Source: Collimonas antrihumi (GTDB taxonomy: Bacteria; Pseudomonadota; Gammaproteobacteria; Burkholderiales; Burkholderiaceae_D). Taken from it: DNA of 43,667 nt. Under the pieces are notes generated by a model, which searched no databases, was not told the origin of the DNA, and saw nothing but the letters and a program-made list of their open reading frames with translations. The position numbers and the translations under genes were made by a program. Position 1 is the first letter of the stretch; the number at the start of each line of letters is the position of its first letter. Below are positions 34,969 through 43,596 of this stretch, piece after piece. Location: positions 1 through 43,667 of the forward strand of contig NZ_JAGQED010000033.1 in assembly GCF_018304965.1 (NCBI RefSeq), read 5' to 3'.

Positions 34969-35853
34969 ATGCGCAGATTCATCCCTTCCACCTCCTGCCT
35001 GATCGCTTTCGATACGGCGGCGCGCCACCTGTCGTTCACCAAGGCCGCCAACGAGTTGCACATGACGCAAGGTGCAGTCAGCCGCCAGGCCGCCATCCTG
35101 GAAGATTATCTCGGCGTAAAATTGTTCGAACGCATCAACCGCCGCCTGATCCTGACCGCCGCCGGGGCCGAATATGCGACCCAGGTCGCCGTTATCCTCA
35201 AGGAAATCGAAATGGCGACCTTTCAGGTGATGGCGCACAAGAACTCCGGCGGCGTGCTCAATCTGGCAACATTGCCGACTTTCGGCGTCAAATGGTTGAT
35301 TCCGCGCCTGGCCAAATTCACCGCCGCCCATCCCGACGTGATCCTCAACCTGAGCACCGAGGTGCTACCGTTCGATTTCAACAGCCGCGCGGTAGATGCG
35401 GCGATCCACTTTGGCGAGCCCAACTGGCCCGGTGCGGTCATGGTGCGGTTGATGGGTGAAGAAGTATTGCCGGTTTGCAGTCTGGAGCTAAGCAAGAAAA
35501 TCAAGCGCATCGAAGATCTGCAGGCAATGACTTTGTTGCAACATACTACCCGGCCGCAAGCCTGGCAGGACTGGTTCAACCATGTTGGCGTGGCCTGCCC
35601 CGATGCCCTTTCCGGCCCGCGTTTTGAACAACTGTCGATGGTGATTCAGGCCGCCGCCGCCGGCCTGGGCGTGGCGTTGATGCCAAAATTTCTGGTGGAA
35701 ACCGAAATCGCCCTCGGCCAGCTGCATGTACCCTTCCCGTTTGCCGTCAAAAGTCCGCAATCCTACTACCTGACTTATCCTGAAAAAAACGCCAGCAAGG
35801 CGGCGGTAATCAAATTTCAGGAATGGATATTGGGCGAGCTGGCGGAAGCTTGA
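34969..35853 (+). CDS. LysR-family regulator, GcvA-like
   Basis: A 294-residue LysR-type regulator with an N-terminal winged helix-turn-helix (SFTKAANELHMTQGAVSRQ, about residues 21-40) and an effector-binding domain. The C-terminal half has the GcvA-like VNLSTEVLPFDF / DAAIHFGEP pattern. I start it at ATG 34969 because MRRFIPSTSCLIAFDTAAR is the usual beginning; the open frame runs 50 codons further upstream without similarity. Placed between the FAD dehydrogenase and the ALDH7 gene, it probably controls this catabolic group. Confidence 0.88.
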   Translation: MRRFIPSTSCLIAFDTAARHLSFTKAANELHMTQGAVSRQAAILEDYLGVKLFERINRRLILTAAGAEYATQVAVILKEIEMATFQVMAHKNSGGVLNLATLPTFGVKWLIPRLAKFTAAHPDVILNLSTEVLPFDFNSRAVDAAIHFGEPNWPGAVMVRLMGEEVLPVCSLELSKKIKRIEDLQAMTLLQHTTRPQAWQDWFNHVGVACPDALSGPRFEQLSMVIQAAAAGLGVALMPKFLVETEIALGQLHVPFPFAVKSPQSYYLTYPEKNASKAAVIKFQEWILGELAEA

Positions 35854-35911
35854 ACTACGTCAGTTCTGCATGATCAAAAGTAATGATGTTCTGTTATTTT
35901 TTGATTTTAAG

Positions 35912-35935
35912 AAATCGCGATTTATTCCTTATACT
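35912..35935 (+). promoter_or_regulatory. Probable operator/promoter of the ALDH7 gene
   Basis: The perfect 12-bp palindrome AAATCGCGATTT (35912-35923) lies just upstream of TATACT (35930-35935), a good -10 element. The palindrome would overlap the -35 to -10 spacer. It could be an operator; the binding protein is unknown. Confidence 0.4.
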
Positions 35936-35995
35936 CGATACCATACCTCGCCGATCTCGCGGCGACCAGATTGACTCCGGAACAAAGGCATTCCA

Positions 35996-37516
35996 ATGAC
36001 GCAAATTTCCACCATCTTCACTGAACTCGGCTTCGATTTTTCCGCTCATGCCGGCAACGACCTCCACTCGCGCTCACCGCGCGACGGCGCAGCGATTGCT
36101 TCACTACGCGTCCACACGGTGCAAGAAGCCGAAAGCGCAATCAAGAACGCCCACCAAGCCTACGAAAAATGGCGCGTAGTCCCGGCGCCGGTACGCGGCG
36201 AACTGGTGCGCATCCTGGGCGACGTGCTGCGCGAACATCGCGAGCCGCTGGGCAAACTGGTGACGCTGGAATCCGGCAAGATCCTGTCCGAAGGTATCGG
36301 CGAAGTGCAGGAAATGATCGACATCTGCGATTTCGCCGTTGGCTTGTCGCGTCAGTTGTATGGCCTGACCATCGCGTCTGAACGCCCAGGCCATCGCATG
36401 ATGGAAACCTGGCACCCGCTGGGCGTTTGCGGTGTCATCACGGCATTCAATTTCCCGGTCGCGGTATGGGCATGGAATGCTGCGCTGGCGCTGGTCTGCG
36501 GCAATGCCGTGATCTGGAAACCATCGGAAAAAACCCCGGTCGTCGCACTCGCGGTGCATGCATTGTTTGAGAAGGCCGCCGCGCGCTTTTCAGAGCAGCG
36601 CCCGGACCTGCTGCCGGCCAATCTGTGCCAGGTACTGCTGGGCCGCGCCGAAATCGGCGCAGCACTTTCCGCTTCGTCACTGGTGCCGCTGGTCAGCGCT
36701 ACCGGCAGCGTGCGCATGGGCCGCAAGGTCGCCACCACGGTGGCGGAACGCCTGGGCCGCAGCTTGCTGGAACTGGGCGGCAACAACGGCATGATCGTCA
36801 CCCCTACTGCGGACTTGAACCTGGCTTTGCGCGCCATTACCTTCTCTGCAGTCGGCACCGCCGGTCAGCGCTGTACCAGCTTGCGCCGGTTGTTTGTCCA
36901 TAGCAGCATTTATGAAGATGTGGTCAGCCGCATCGAACGCATCTACGCCAGCGTCAAGGTCGGCGATCCGCTGGATGGCGGCACGCTGGTTGGTCCGCTG
37001 GTCGATCAGGCAGCGTTCGAAGCGATGCAAGCTGCACTGATCCAGGCCAAGGCCGAAGGCGGTGTGGTGACAGGCGGCGAACGTTTGCCGGTGAACGATG
37101 CGGCTAATGCCTTCTACGTCCGGCCGGCGCTGGTGCGCATGCCGCAGCAAAGCGCCATCGTGCATCACGAAACCTTCGCGCCGATTCTGTATGTGCTGCG
37201 CTACGATAGTTTCGACGATGCGGTGTGTCTCAACAACGCCGTGCCGCAAGGCCTGTCGTCAGCCATCTTCACCAATGATGTGCGCGAAGCGGAGGCTTTC
37301 ATGTCCGCCAGCGGCAGCGATTGCGGCCTGGCCAACGTCAACATCGGCACCAGCGGCGCTGAAATCGGCGGCGCTTTCGGTGGTGAGAAGGAAACCGGCG
37401 GCGGCCGTGAATCCGGTTCTGATGCGTGGAAAACGTACATGCGTCGTGCGACTAACACGATCAACTACAGCCGTACCCTGCCGCTGGCGCAGGGCGTCAA
37501 GTTTGATATCGACTAA
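35996..37516 (+). CDS. amaB: ALDH7-type piperideine-6-carboxylate/aminoadipate semialdehyde dehydrogenase
   Basis: A 506-residue NAD(P)-aldehyde dehydrogenase of the ALDH7 (antiquitin, AmaB/Pcd) clade. Evidence includes the clade-typical PLGVCGVITAFNFPVAVWAWNAALALVCGN, LELGGNNGMIVT with the general-base glutamate, GTAGQRCTSLRRL with the catalytic cysteine, and the substrate-binding NIGTSGAEIGGAFGGEKETGGGRESGSD segment. It should oxidize aminoadipate semialdehyde to 2-aminoadipate in lysine or pipecolate catabolism. With the DUF1338 and 2-hydroxyacid genes it would join steps from lysine to 2-oxoglutarate. A strong hairpin follows its stop. Confidence 0.9.
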   Translation: MTQISTIFTELGFDFSAHAGNDLHSRSPRDGAAIASLRVHTVQEAESAIKNAHQAYEKWRVVPAPVRGELVRILGDVLREHREPLGKLVTLESGKILSEGIGEVQEMIDICDFAVGLSRQLYGLTIASERPGHRMMETWHPLGVCGVITAFNFPVAVWAWNAALALVCGNAVIWKPSEKTPVVALAVHALFEKAAARFSEQRPDLLPANLCQVLLGRAEIGAALSASSLVPLVSATGSVRMGRKVATTVAERLGRSLLELGGNNGMIVTPTADLNLALRAITFSAVGTAGQRCTSLRRLFVHSSIYEDVVSRIERIYASVKVGDPLDGGTLVGPLVDQAAFEAMQAALIQAKAEGGVVTGGERLPVNDAANAFYVRPALVRMPQQSAIVHHETFAPILYVLRYDSFDDAVCLNNAVPQGLSSAIFTNDVREAEAFMSASGSDCGLANVNIGTSGAEIGGAFGGEKETGGGRESGSDAWKTYMRRATNTINYSRTLPLAQGVKFDID

Positions 37517-37528
37517 GCGTTATTCTCA

Positions 37529-37556
37529 GGGCGGATCAGCTAATGCCGATCCGCCC
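37529..37556. terminator. Hairpin between convergent amaB and SDR gene
   Basis: GGGCGGATC (37529-37537) pairs perfectly with GATCCGCCC (37548-37556) around a 10-nt loop, between the ends of two convergent genes. No U-run follows, so it may be a weak bidirectional terminator. Confidence 0.6.
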
Positions 37557-37576
37557 CGCTGCTTGCCAGCCAGTCT

Positions 37577-38431
37577 TCAAATCTTCAACAAAGTCGGTGC
37601 CCGCTGCTGCAATATATCCTCCATCCGGATTTGTACCGCCTGCTTCATTTCCGGATGCGTCAGGATATAAAATCGCTCCGAAGCAATCGCATCAAACACT
37701 TCATCGGCAACCTGCGCCACCGGAATTCCGTTCTGCACTGCTTGCATTATCGACATGCCGACTTTGAGTGTCACCGCATCAACTGCTGGCGTCGCCTCGC
37801 CTTCATTGCCGGCCTCCGCCGCTGCCCGGTTGCGTTCAGAATGCGCAACTCCGGTCTTGACCCATCCCGGACATAGCACCGACACCTTGATCCGCGACTG
37901 CCGCAGCGTGAGATCGTGATGCAAGCCTTCCGATACGGTCACCACCGCATGTTTGCTGGCGTTGTAGGTGGCCAGGCTGGGCTGCGATGTCAAGCCGGCC
38001 ATCGACGCGGTGTTGACGATATGGCCTTCCTCGCCATGCTTCAACATGGTAGGGACGAAGGCGCGCAAGGCATGCGTGACACCGTAGAAATTGACGCCCA
38101 TGACCCAGTCCCAATCCTGCTGCGTGGCTTCCCAGGCCGGCTTGGCGACGGCTACTCCGGCATTATTCACCAGCAAATGCACGTTGCCGAATTTGGCAAA
38201 TGCCTGCTCGGCCAACGCATTGATCTGCTCTTCCCTGGCGACGTCGGTAGGCACGCCGATCACATCAACGCCGCTGGCCTTGAACTCGGCCACCGTCAGC
38301 TCCAGCTTGGCGGCGTTGATATCCGCCAGCACCAGTTGCATTCCTTCGGCCGCGGCACGGGTCGCAATGCCCTTGCCGATGCCTTCTGCAGCGCCGGTAA
38401 TAACGGCGACCTTGCCTTGCAAATTCTTCAT
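37577..38431 (-). CDS. SDR family oxidoreductase (classical)
   Basis: A 284-residue short-chain dehydrogenase: TGAAEGIGKG (about 12-21) binds NAD(P), LVNNAGVAV follows, and the catalytic S..YNASKH Y-x3-K is present with a classical SDR layout. The C-terminal 90 residues are longer than usual. Last gene of the minus-strand operon starting at the ACAD gene. It may oxidize a hydroxyacyl or alcohol intermediate. The frame is open 23 codons further upstream, but MKNLQGKVAVITG at 38431 is the clear start. Confidence 0.88.
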   Translation of the reverse strand: MKNLQGKVAVITGAAEGIGKGIATRAAAEGMQLVLADINAAKLELTVAEFKASGVDVIGVPTDVAREEQINALAEQAFAKFGNVHLLVNNAGVAVAKPAWEATQQDWDWVMGVNFYGVTHALRAFVPTMLKHGEEGHIVNTASMAGLTSQPSLATYNASKHAVVTVSEGLHHDLTLRQSRIKVSVLCPGWVKTGVAHSERNRAAAEAGNEGEATPAVDAVTLKVGMSIMQAVQNGIPVAQVADEVFDAIASERFYILTHPEMKQAVQIRMEDILQQRAPTLLKI

Positions 38432-38463
38432 ATGGTTTCCTGTTGATTCCGCGTTTGAGTCGG

Positions 38464-39234
38464 TTAATTGAGCAAATAGCCGCCGTCTACATTCAAGCAA
38501 ACCCCGGTGGTATAACTCGCCGCAGGCGACACCAGATACAGCACCGCGCCAGCCATTTCATCCGGCTGGGCCACGCGGTTCATCGGGATGTGTTGCAGCG
38601 CCTGTTTCAGGATCGCCGGATTGTCGATCAAGGCGGCGGCGAACTTGGTCTCGGTAAAGCCTGGCAGCAAAGCATTGACGCGCACGCCGCTGGCAGCGCA
38701 TTCCTTGGCGAACGATTTGGTCATGGAAATCACCGCAGCCTTGGTAATCGAGTAGATGCCCTGGAACACGCCCGGCGTCACGCCATTGACCGAGGCGACA
38801 TTGACAATCGCGCCACCGCCGTTTTGCGCCATCAGCTTGGCGCCATACGAGGACATGAAAAAATAACCACGGATATTCACATCGACAGTCTTCTGGAATG
38901 CCGCCACATCGGTCTCGACGATCGGCCCGAAATGCGGATTTGCGGCTGCGTTGTTGACCAGGATATCAAGCCGCCCGTGCTTGCCGCTGATGGTCTGGTA
39001 CAGCGCTTCGATCTGCGCCATTTCGCCTATGTGGCAAGCGATGGTTTCCGCCGATCCGCCGGCAGCCTGGATCTCGGCCACCACTTTGTCGCACGCTTCT
39101 GCCTTGCGGCTGGATACGATCACATGCGCGCCCTGCTGCGCCAGAATTTTGGCAATCGATGCACCGATGCCACGGCTGGCGCCGGTAACCAGCGCGATCT
39201 TGCCTTTCAGATCAAAAATGGATGTACTTGTCAT
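38464..39234 (-). CDS. SDR family oxidoreductase (FabG-like)
   Basis: A 256-residue SDR: TGASRGIGASIAK at the NAD(P) site, NNAAANPHFGP, and Y-x3-K in the IYSITKAAVISMTK segment, with VNALLPGFTETKFA later. Length and pattern match LvaD- or FabG-like dehydrogenases. It lies 32 nt upstream of the second SDR and 57 nt downstream of the histidine phosphatase on the same strand, so it belongs to the ACAD operon. It may reduce or oxidize 3-hydroxyacyl-type intermediates. Confidence 0.88.
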   Translation of the reverse strand: MTSTSIFDLKGKIALVTGASRGIGASIAKILAQQGAHVIVSSRKAEACDKVVAEIQAAGGSAETIACHIGEMAQIEALYQTISGKHGRLDILVNNAAANPHFGPIVETDVAAFQKTVDVNIRGYFFMSSYGAKLMAQNGGGAIVNVASVNGVTPGVFQGIYSITKAAVISMTKSFAKECAASGVRVNALLPGFTETKFAAALIDNPAILKQALQHIPMNRVAQPDEMAGAVLYLVSPAASYTTGVCLNVDGGYLLN

Positions 39235-39291
39235 GTTCTCTGTCTCCGCTTATTGGATGATGTAGGGTGATGTAGTGTGGTATCTGGTAAC

Positions 39292-40014
39292 TTAGCGATA
39301 ACTCACCAAGCCGGGATCGCATGCGTTTTCAAGATGCGCGAAATTATTCAAATAACTCAAGCTGACGCGTCCGGGGCGATACAACAATTTGGTCACGCCG
39401 GTATTGACCAGCGCCCAGTTCAATTCAAAAATCTGCCGATCCGGAATCGCCAGCAAGTGCTGGCAAATCACGCTGATCGGACCACCTGAAGTAAATACCC
39501 AGACCGACTGCCCCTGGCCAACACGCTCCAGCAGTCGCGCCAAGGCGTCGCTACAGCGTGCCTTGAAAAGCGGCCATGGCTCGGTGTAATCGCTGTCATG
39601 CTCGCCACTGACCCAGCGCGCTACCGCCTTGGCAAACATCTTTTGAAATGCGCGCCCGCGCTGCTTCTGCTGCGCCATGTATGCTGCAAACATAGCGGGA
39701 TCGGCAAATTGCGGCATGAATTTAGCCATATACCGGAGCAATACCTGCTGGTGATTGAATTCATCGAATCCCGGATCGTGTAAAACCTGGCGTTCGCCTC
39801 CTGTCGTCAGCGATGGCATCGCTGACAGGCAGGCGCTGCTGCTCTGCTGATGACGACGGTGACTACCGGTAACCAGCAATGGCATCTCGTGGCCGGTCCG
39901 CGCCAGCCATTGGCCCAGCAACGCCGACTGGCGCAAACCCAGTTCAGACAACTGATCGTAATCGGCGGCGCCGAAACTGGCCTGGCCGTGACGCACCAGA
40001 TAGATATTGCTCAT
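39292..40014 (-). CDS. Histidine phosphatase family protein
   Basis: A 240-residue phosphoglycerate-mutase-like protein. The catalytic RHG is in YLVRHGQASFG near residue 8, followed by LSELGLRQSALLGQWL; the second histidine is in FTSGGPISVICQHLL. It overlaps the phosphotransferase gene by 4 nt (ATGA), so the two are translationally coupled. A kinase-fold gene coupled to a phosphatase suggests one may remove what the other adds, or process a phosphorylated intermediate; this is inference. Confidence 0.82.
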   Translation of the reverse strand: MSNIYLVRHGQASFGAADYDQLSELGLRQSALLGQWLARTGHEMPLLVTGSHRRHQQSSSACLSAMPSLTTGGERQVLHDPGFDEFNHQQVLLRYMAKFMPQFADPAMFAAYMAQQKQRGRAFQKMFAKAVARWVSGEHDSDYTEPWPLFKARCSDALARLLERVGQGQSVWVFTSGGPISVICQHLLAIPDRQIFELNWALVNTGVTKLLYRPGRVSLSYLNNFAHLENACDPGLVSYR

Positions 40015-41078
40015 ATGCTCGATTGCGCAATCAGATTCTTGCAGCGCTGTTCCAGATAATTGGTAACGTGGACAAAGAATGCGAATTGCGGATTTTTTGT
40101 TTGCCCGTGATGAAAGCGATAGTAGATTTGCTGCACGATCACCGCCAGCCGGAACAGTCCGTAGATTTCGTAGAAGTCGAAATGATCGGTGCGGTAGCCG
40201 GTCTTCTCGCCATAGTAGGCAATCACTTCCTTGCGTGTCAGCATGCCCCGCAGGTGGGTCGGCTGGCGTCGCATCTGCTTGAATTGCGGTTCATCGTCGG
40301 CCTGTACCCAGTAGGCCAGCGTATTGCCGAGATCCATCAGCGGATCGCCGAGGGTCGCCATTTCCCAATCCAGTACGCCGATGACATTAAGTGGATTATC
40401 AACATCCAGCACGACATTATCGAAACGGAAATCGTTGTGGATCAGGCAGGTTGCGACGTCGGTGGCCGGCATTTTTTCATCCAGCCAGCGCATTACCGAT
40501 TCGAAATCGACGGCATCGTCAGTGCGCGCCTTGCGGTAGCGCTCGCTCCAGCCGCTGATCTGCCGCTGCACGTAGCCATCGCCCTTGCCCAGATGCGCCA
40601 GGCCGGCGGCCTGATAGTCGACCTTGTGCAATGCGATCATCTTGTCGATCACATTCAGGCACAGCTGGCGCGTGTCGGCCTCGCTCAACACCAGGCCTTC
40701 AGGTAATTTATCGCGCAAGATGATGCCGCGCAACCGCTCCATTACATAGAAATTGCTGTCCATCACGGCGCGATCCTGGCAAGTTGCGAACACGTTCGGT
40801 ACGTACGGATAGACCGGCTTGAGTTCGGACATGATATTCGCTTCGCGCAGCATATCGTGTGCCGACTTGGCTTTGGCGCCAAACGGCGGCCGTCGCAGGA
40901 TCAGCTCGCGATTGGCGTAGCTCAGCAAATAGGTCAGATTGGATGCGCCGCCCGGGAACTGGCTCACTGTCGGCAATCCCTCAAGGCTGCCGTCGATCCC
41001 TTTCAGGAAAGCGGCGATCTTTGCTACATCCAGTTCTTCGCCGCTGCGTACTGCACCGGCTTGATCGATCAGTGTCAT
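40011..41078 (-). CDS. Aminoglycoside-phosphotransferase-fold kinase (ACAD10/11-type)
   Basis: A 355-residue APH-fold protein. Its P-loop-like start [24 protein letters not shown] with the ATP lysine equivalent, the catalytic [12 protein letters not shown] and the metal-binding [15 protein letters not shown] are all present. Relatives are the N-terminal domain of human ACAD10/11 and LvaA of the levulinate pathway, which phosphorylate 4-hydroxyacyl-CoA; small-molecule phosphorylation rather than antibiotic resistance is expected. It overlaps the ACAD gene by 4 nt. Confidence 0.88.
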   Translation of the reverse strand: MTLIDQAGAVRSGEELDVAKIAAFLKGIDGSLEGLPTVSQFPGGASNLTYLLSYANRELILRRPPFGAKAKSAHDMLREANIMSELKPVYPYVPNVFATCQDRAVMDSNFYVMERLRGIILRDKLPEGLVLSEADTRQLCLNVIDKMIALHKVDYQAAGLAHLGKGDGYVQRQISGWSERYRKARTDDAVDFESVMRWLDEKMPATDVATCLIHNDFRFDNVVLDVDNPLNVIGVLDWEMATLGDPLMDLGNTLAYWVQADDEPQFKQMRRQPTHLRGMLTRKEVIAYYGEKTGYRTDHFDFYEIYGLFRLAVIVQQIYYRFHHGQTKNPQFAFFVHVTNYLEQRCKNLIAQSSI

Positions 41079-42322
41079 GCCGGCTCTCCTGCTGTTGCAG
41101 CTAAACCTGCAGCTTTGGCAGCCTGCGCTTTCAATTCCAGCTTGGCGATCAAGGCGCGATGCACCTCATCCGGTCCGTCCGCCAGCCGCAGCACCCGGGC
41201 GTAGGCAAACAATGCCGTCAGCGGCAAATCGTCACAAACACCGGCGCCGCCGTGAATCTGGATTGCCTGGTCGATCACCAGCTGCGCCACGTTTGGCGCC
41301 ACCACCTTGATCTGCGAAATTTCACTCATCGCCGCCTTGGCGCCGACAGTGTCCATCATCCATGCCGCCTTCAAAGTCAGCAAGCGCGATTGTTCGATCG
41401 CCATGCGCGCATTGGCGATGATGTCGGCATTGCCGCCCAGATCAGCCAACGGTTTGCCAAAGGCCGTGCGCGTCAACGCCCGTTTGCACAGCATTTCCAA
41501 CGCCACTTCAGCCGCACCCAGCGCTCGCATGCAATGATGAATCCGACCCGGTCCGAGACGACCCTGGGCAATTTCAAAGCCGCGCCCCGGCCCGGCGATG
41601 ATATTGGCCAACGGCACCCGGACATTGGTAAAACTGACTTCGCCATGACCGTAAGGTTCATCAAGTGCGCCAAACACTGGCAGCATGCGCTCGATCTTCA
41701 CGCCCGGCGTCGCCATCGGCACGATCACCATCGAATGACGCGCATGCTTGGGCCCGTCAGGATAAGTCAGCCCCATGAAGATCACGAATTTGCAATTCGG
41801 ATGACCGATGCCGGTACTCCACCATTTGCGACCGTTGAGCAACACTTCATCGCCTTCAACGATCGCCGTGGCGCGCATATTGGTAGCATCGCTGGACGCA
41901 ACATCCGGCTCGGTCATGCAAAACGCCGAGCGAATTTCTCCGGCCAGCAACGGCTTGAGCCATTGCTCCTGCTGTGCCGCCGAACCATACTTGGCCAGCA
42001 CTTCCATATTGCCGGTATCCGGCGCGTTACAGTTGAAGACTTCCGGTGCGATAAACGAGCGGCCCATGATCTCGGCCAGCGGTGCGTAATCGGTATTGCT
42101 CAGGCCAACCCCGAATTCTTCATCCGGCAAGAACAGGTTCCACAAGCCCGCTTCCTTCGCCTTGGCTTTCAAGGCCAGCATCACCGGTGGCACGTTCCAT
42201 GGCAACGGACCGCGCTTCAACTGGCTGAAATACTCAACTTCAGCCGGCAGCACATGCTCGGCCATGAACGCATTGAGCCGCTCGATATATTGGCGAGCCC
42301 GGGGAGAATAGGCGAAATCCAT
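41075..42322 (-). CDS. ACAD10/11-like acyl-CoA dehydrogenase
   Basis: A 415-residue flavoprotein of the acyl-CoA dehydrogenase fold. Instead of the usual TEPxAGSD it has [16 protein letters not shown] with [12 protein letters not shown], and later GRIHHCMR and [15 protein letters not shown], which mark the ACAD10/11/LvaC subgroup. These act with an APH-type kinase on 4-hydroxyacyl-CoA in known cases. AGAGGAAC precedes the ATG at 42322; an upstream open extension of 24 codons is spurious. It is first in a five-gene operon with translational coupling. Confidence 0.9.
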   Translation of the reverse strand: MDFAYSPRARQYIERLNAFMAEHVLPAEVEYFSQLKRGPLPWNVPPVMLALKAKAKEAGLWNLFLPDEEFGVGLSNTDYAPLAEIMGRSFIAPEVFNCNAPDTGNMEVLAKYGSAAQQEQWLKPLLAGEIRSAFCMTEPDVASSDATNMRATAIVEGDEVLLNGRKWWSTGIGHPNCKFVIFMGLTYPDGPKHARHSMVIVPMATPGVKIERMLPVFGALDEPYGHGEVSFTNVRVPLANIIAGPGRGFEIAQGRLGPGRIHHCMRALGAAEVALEMLCKRALTRTAFGKPLADLGGNADIIANARMAIEQSRLLTLKAAWMMDTVGAKAAMSEISQIKVVAPNVAQLVIDQAIQIHGGAGVCDDLPLTALFAYARVLRLADGPDEVHRALIAKLELKAQAAKAAGLAATAGEPA

Positions 42323-42385
42323 GATGTTCCTCTGCTGTCTGGCGACGTAGTTAGGCGATGTATTAAGTGTGCCGCAACAGCTATA

Positions 42386-42400
42386 ATTCATCAAATGAAT
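42386..42400. promoter_or_regulatory. LysR-type operator in the divergent promoter
   Basis: ATTCAT-CAA-ATGAAT (42386-42400) is a perfect dyad containing the LysR T-N11-A pattern. It lies in the 104-nt gap between the divergent ACAD operon and the LysR gene, where a shared operator is expected. Confidence 0.65.
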
Positions 42401-42426
42401 GATTTATATAGACAATAATTAATATC

Positions 42427-43350
42427 ATGCATATTAGCCGCATCGACCTCAATCTGTTCGTGGTACTCGACACCATCTACACAGAAGGCAACATCACCCG
42501 CGCAGCAAAGGCCCTCAGCCTGACCCAGCCGGCAGTCAGCCACGCCCTGGCACGCCTGCGCGAACTGCTAGGCGATCCGTTGTTTGTCCGACAAGGCAGC
42601 AACATGCTGCCGACACCGATGACACGATCACTGATCGGCCCCGTGCGGCAAGCGCTGCAAACGCTAGAAGTAAGCGTCAAACACGGCAATCAATTCGACC
42701 CATCCAGCACCCGCCGCAGCTTCAACCTAGGCCTGCCCGGCGTACTGGAAGCGCGACTGCTGCCGCCGCTGATACAACTGCTGCAAACCCAGGCCCCAAT
42801 GGTGGAAATCAATTCGGTGCGGGTGGAACGGCGGCAACTGGAATCAGAACTGGCTGCTGGTACGCTAGACATTGCGGTAGACGTTTTGCTGCAACGCCCA
42901 GGAGAAATCCGCAGCACCCCGTTATCGCGCGATGCATTGGTGGTAGTAGCGCGCCAGGATCATCCAGCGCTGCAAAACGGCCTGGATCTCGAAACCTACC
43001 TGACGCAAAGCCACATCCTGGTCTCCTCCCGTCGCACCGGCCCCGGCGTCGAAGACGTGGAACTAGCCCGCATCGGGCGGCAACGACATGTTGGGTTGCG
43101 CTGTCAGCATTATTACGCCGCTTGCCAGGTAGTCAGCGCTTCAGATCTGCTGACGACCATGCCGGAGCATTACGCGCACATTGCCAATATCAACTTGCCG
43201 AACCGGATTTACCCGTTACCGCTGCCGACACCACCGTTGGATGTGTATTTGTACTGGCATGAGAATGCCGAACTTGATCCGGCTAATCGATGGTTGCGTG
43301 GGGTGTTGGGGCAATTGTTTCCTGAGCAAAGTGGTTTGAAGACTACCTAA
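42427..43350 (+). CDS. LysR-family regulator of the ACAD operon
   Basis: A 307-residue LysR-type regulator. The N-terminal helix-turn-helix includes NITRAAKALSLTQPAVSHALARLR (about residues 21-44), followed by the linker helix and an effector domain starting near residue 95 (STRRSFNLGLPGVLE). It is transcribed away from the ACAD operon with a dyad between them, the standard arrangement for a LysR activator. The inducer is unknown; a hydroxy acid or its CoA ester is plausible. Confidence 0.9.
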   Translation: MHISRIDLNLFVVLDTIYTEGNITRAAKALSLTQPAVSHALARLRELLGDPLFVRQGSNMLPTPMTRSLIGPVRQALQTLEVSVKHGNQFDPSSTRRSFNLGLPGVLEARLLPPLIQLLQTQAPMVEINSVRVERRQLESELAAGTLDIAVDVLLQRPGEIRSTPLSRDALVVVARQDHPALQNGLDLETYLTQSHILVSSRRTGPGVEDVELARIGRQRHVGLRCQHYYAACQVVSASDLLTTMPEHYAHIANINLPNRIYPLPLPTPPLDVYLYWHENAELDPANRWLRGVLGQLFPEQSGLKTT

Positions 43351-43455
43351 TAGCCTGCTCAAGATCACTACCAGGTAAAAGCGCAAAGCTGTGGTTTTTG
43401 ACGTTGCGGCTGTTTTTGACGCTGCTTTTGACGTGAATTCCGCATTGGGACGCTG

Positions 43456-43550
43456 CCAAATGTGGCGCGTGTCAGTCGGGAATTGTGGGAAGACATGTTT
43501 GAGCGCAGCGAGTTGGTCTTTCCACCCGACTGATACGTGACACATTTGGG
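43456..43550. repeat. Long imperfect inverted repeat
   Basis: The left arm (43456-43494) starts CCAAATGTG and contains GTCAGTCGGG and AAGAC. The right arm (43516-43550) is its approximate reverse complement (GTCTTTCC, CCCGACTGA, ACATTTGGG). The intervening loop is about 21 nt. It could fold into a large cruciform or RNA hairpin. Confidence 0.7.
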
Positions 43551-43564
43551 GACCTGACCGAAGG

Positions 43565-43596
43565 GAAGGCAGTGGCTTTGCGGTCGCCTTCTTTTT
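43565..43596 (+). terminator. Possible terminator hairpin near right edge
   Basis: GAAGGC pairs with GCCTTC across a 15-nt loop, followed by TTTTT. It lies 215 nt beyond the LysR stop and could end that transcript or belong to the adjacent repeat. Confidence 0.5.

Noticed and set aside
40011-41078. An aminoglycoside resistance gene
   Set aside because: Although the fold is APH-like, the motifs and operon match ACAD10/11-associated kinases, not antibiotic-modifying enzymes.
41159-42418. A 419-codon open frame antisense to the ACAD gene
   Set aside because: Shadow of a strongly supported acyl-CoA dehydrogenase; amino-acid composition (His/Arg/Gln-rich) is typical of antisense frames.
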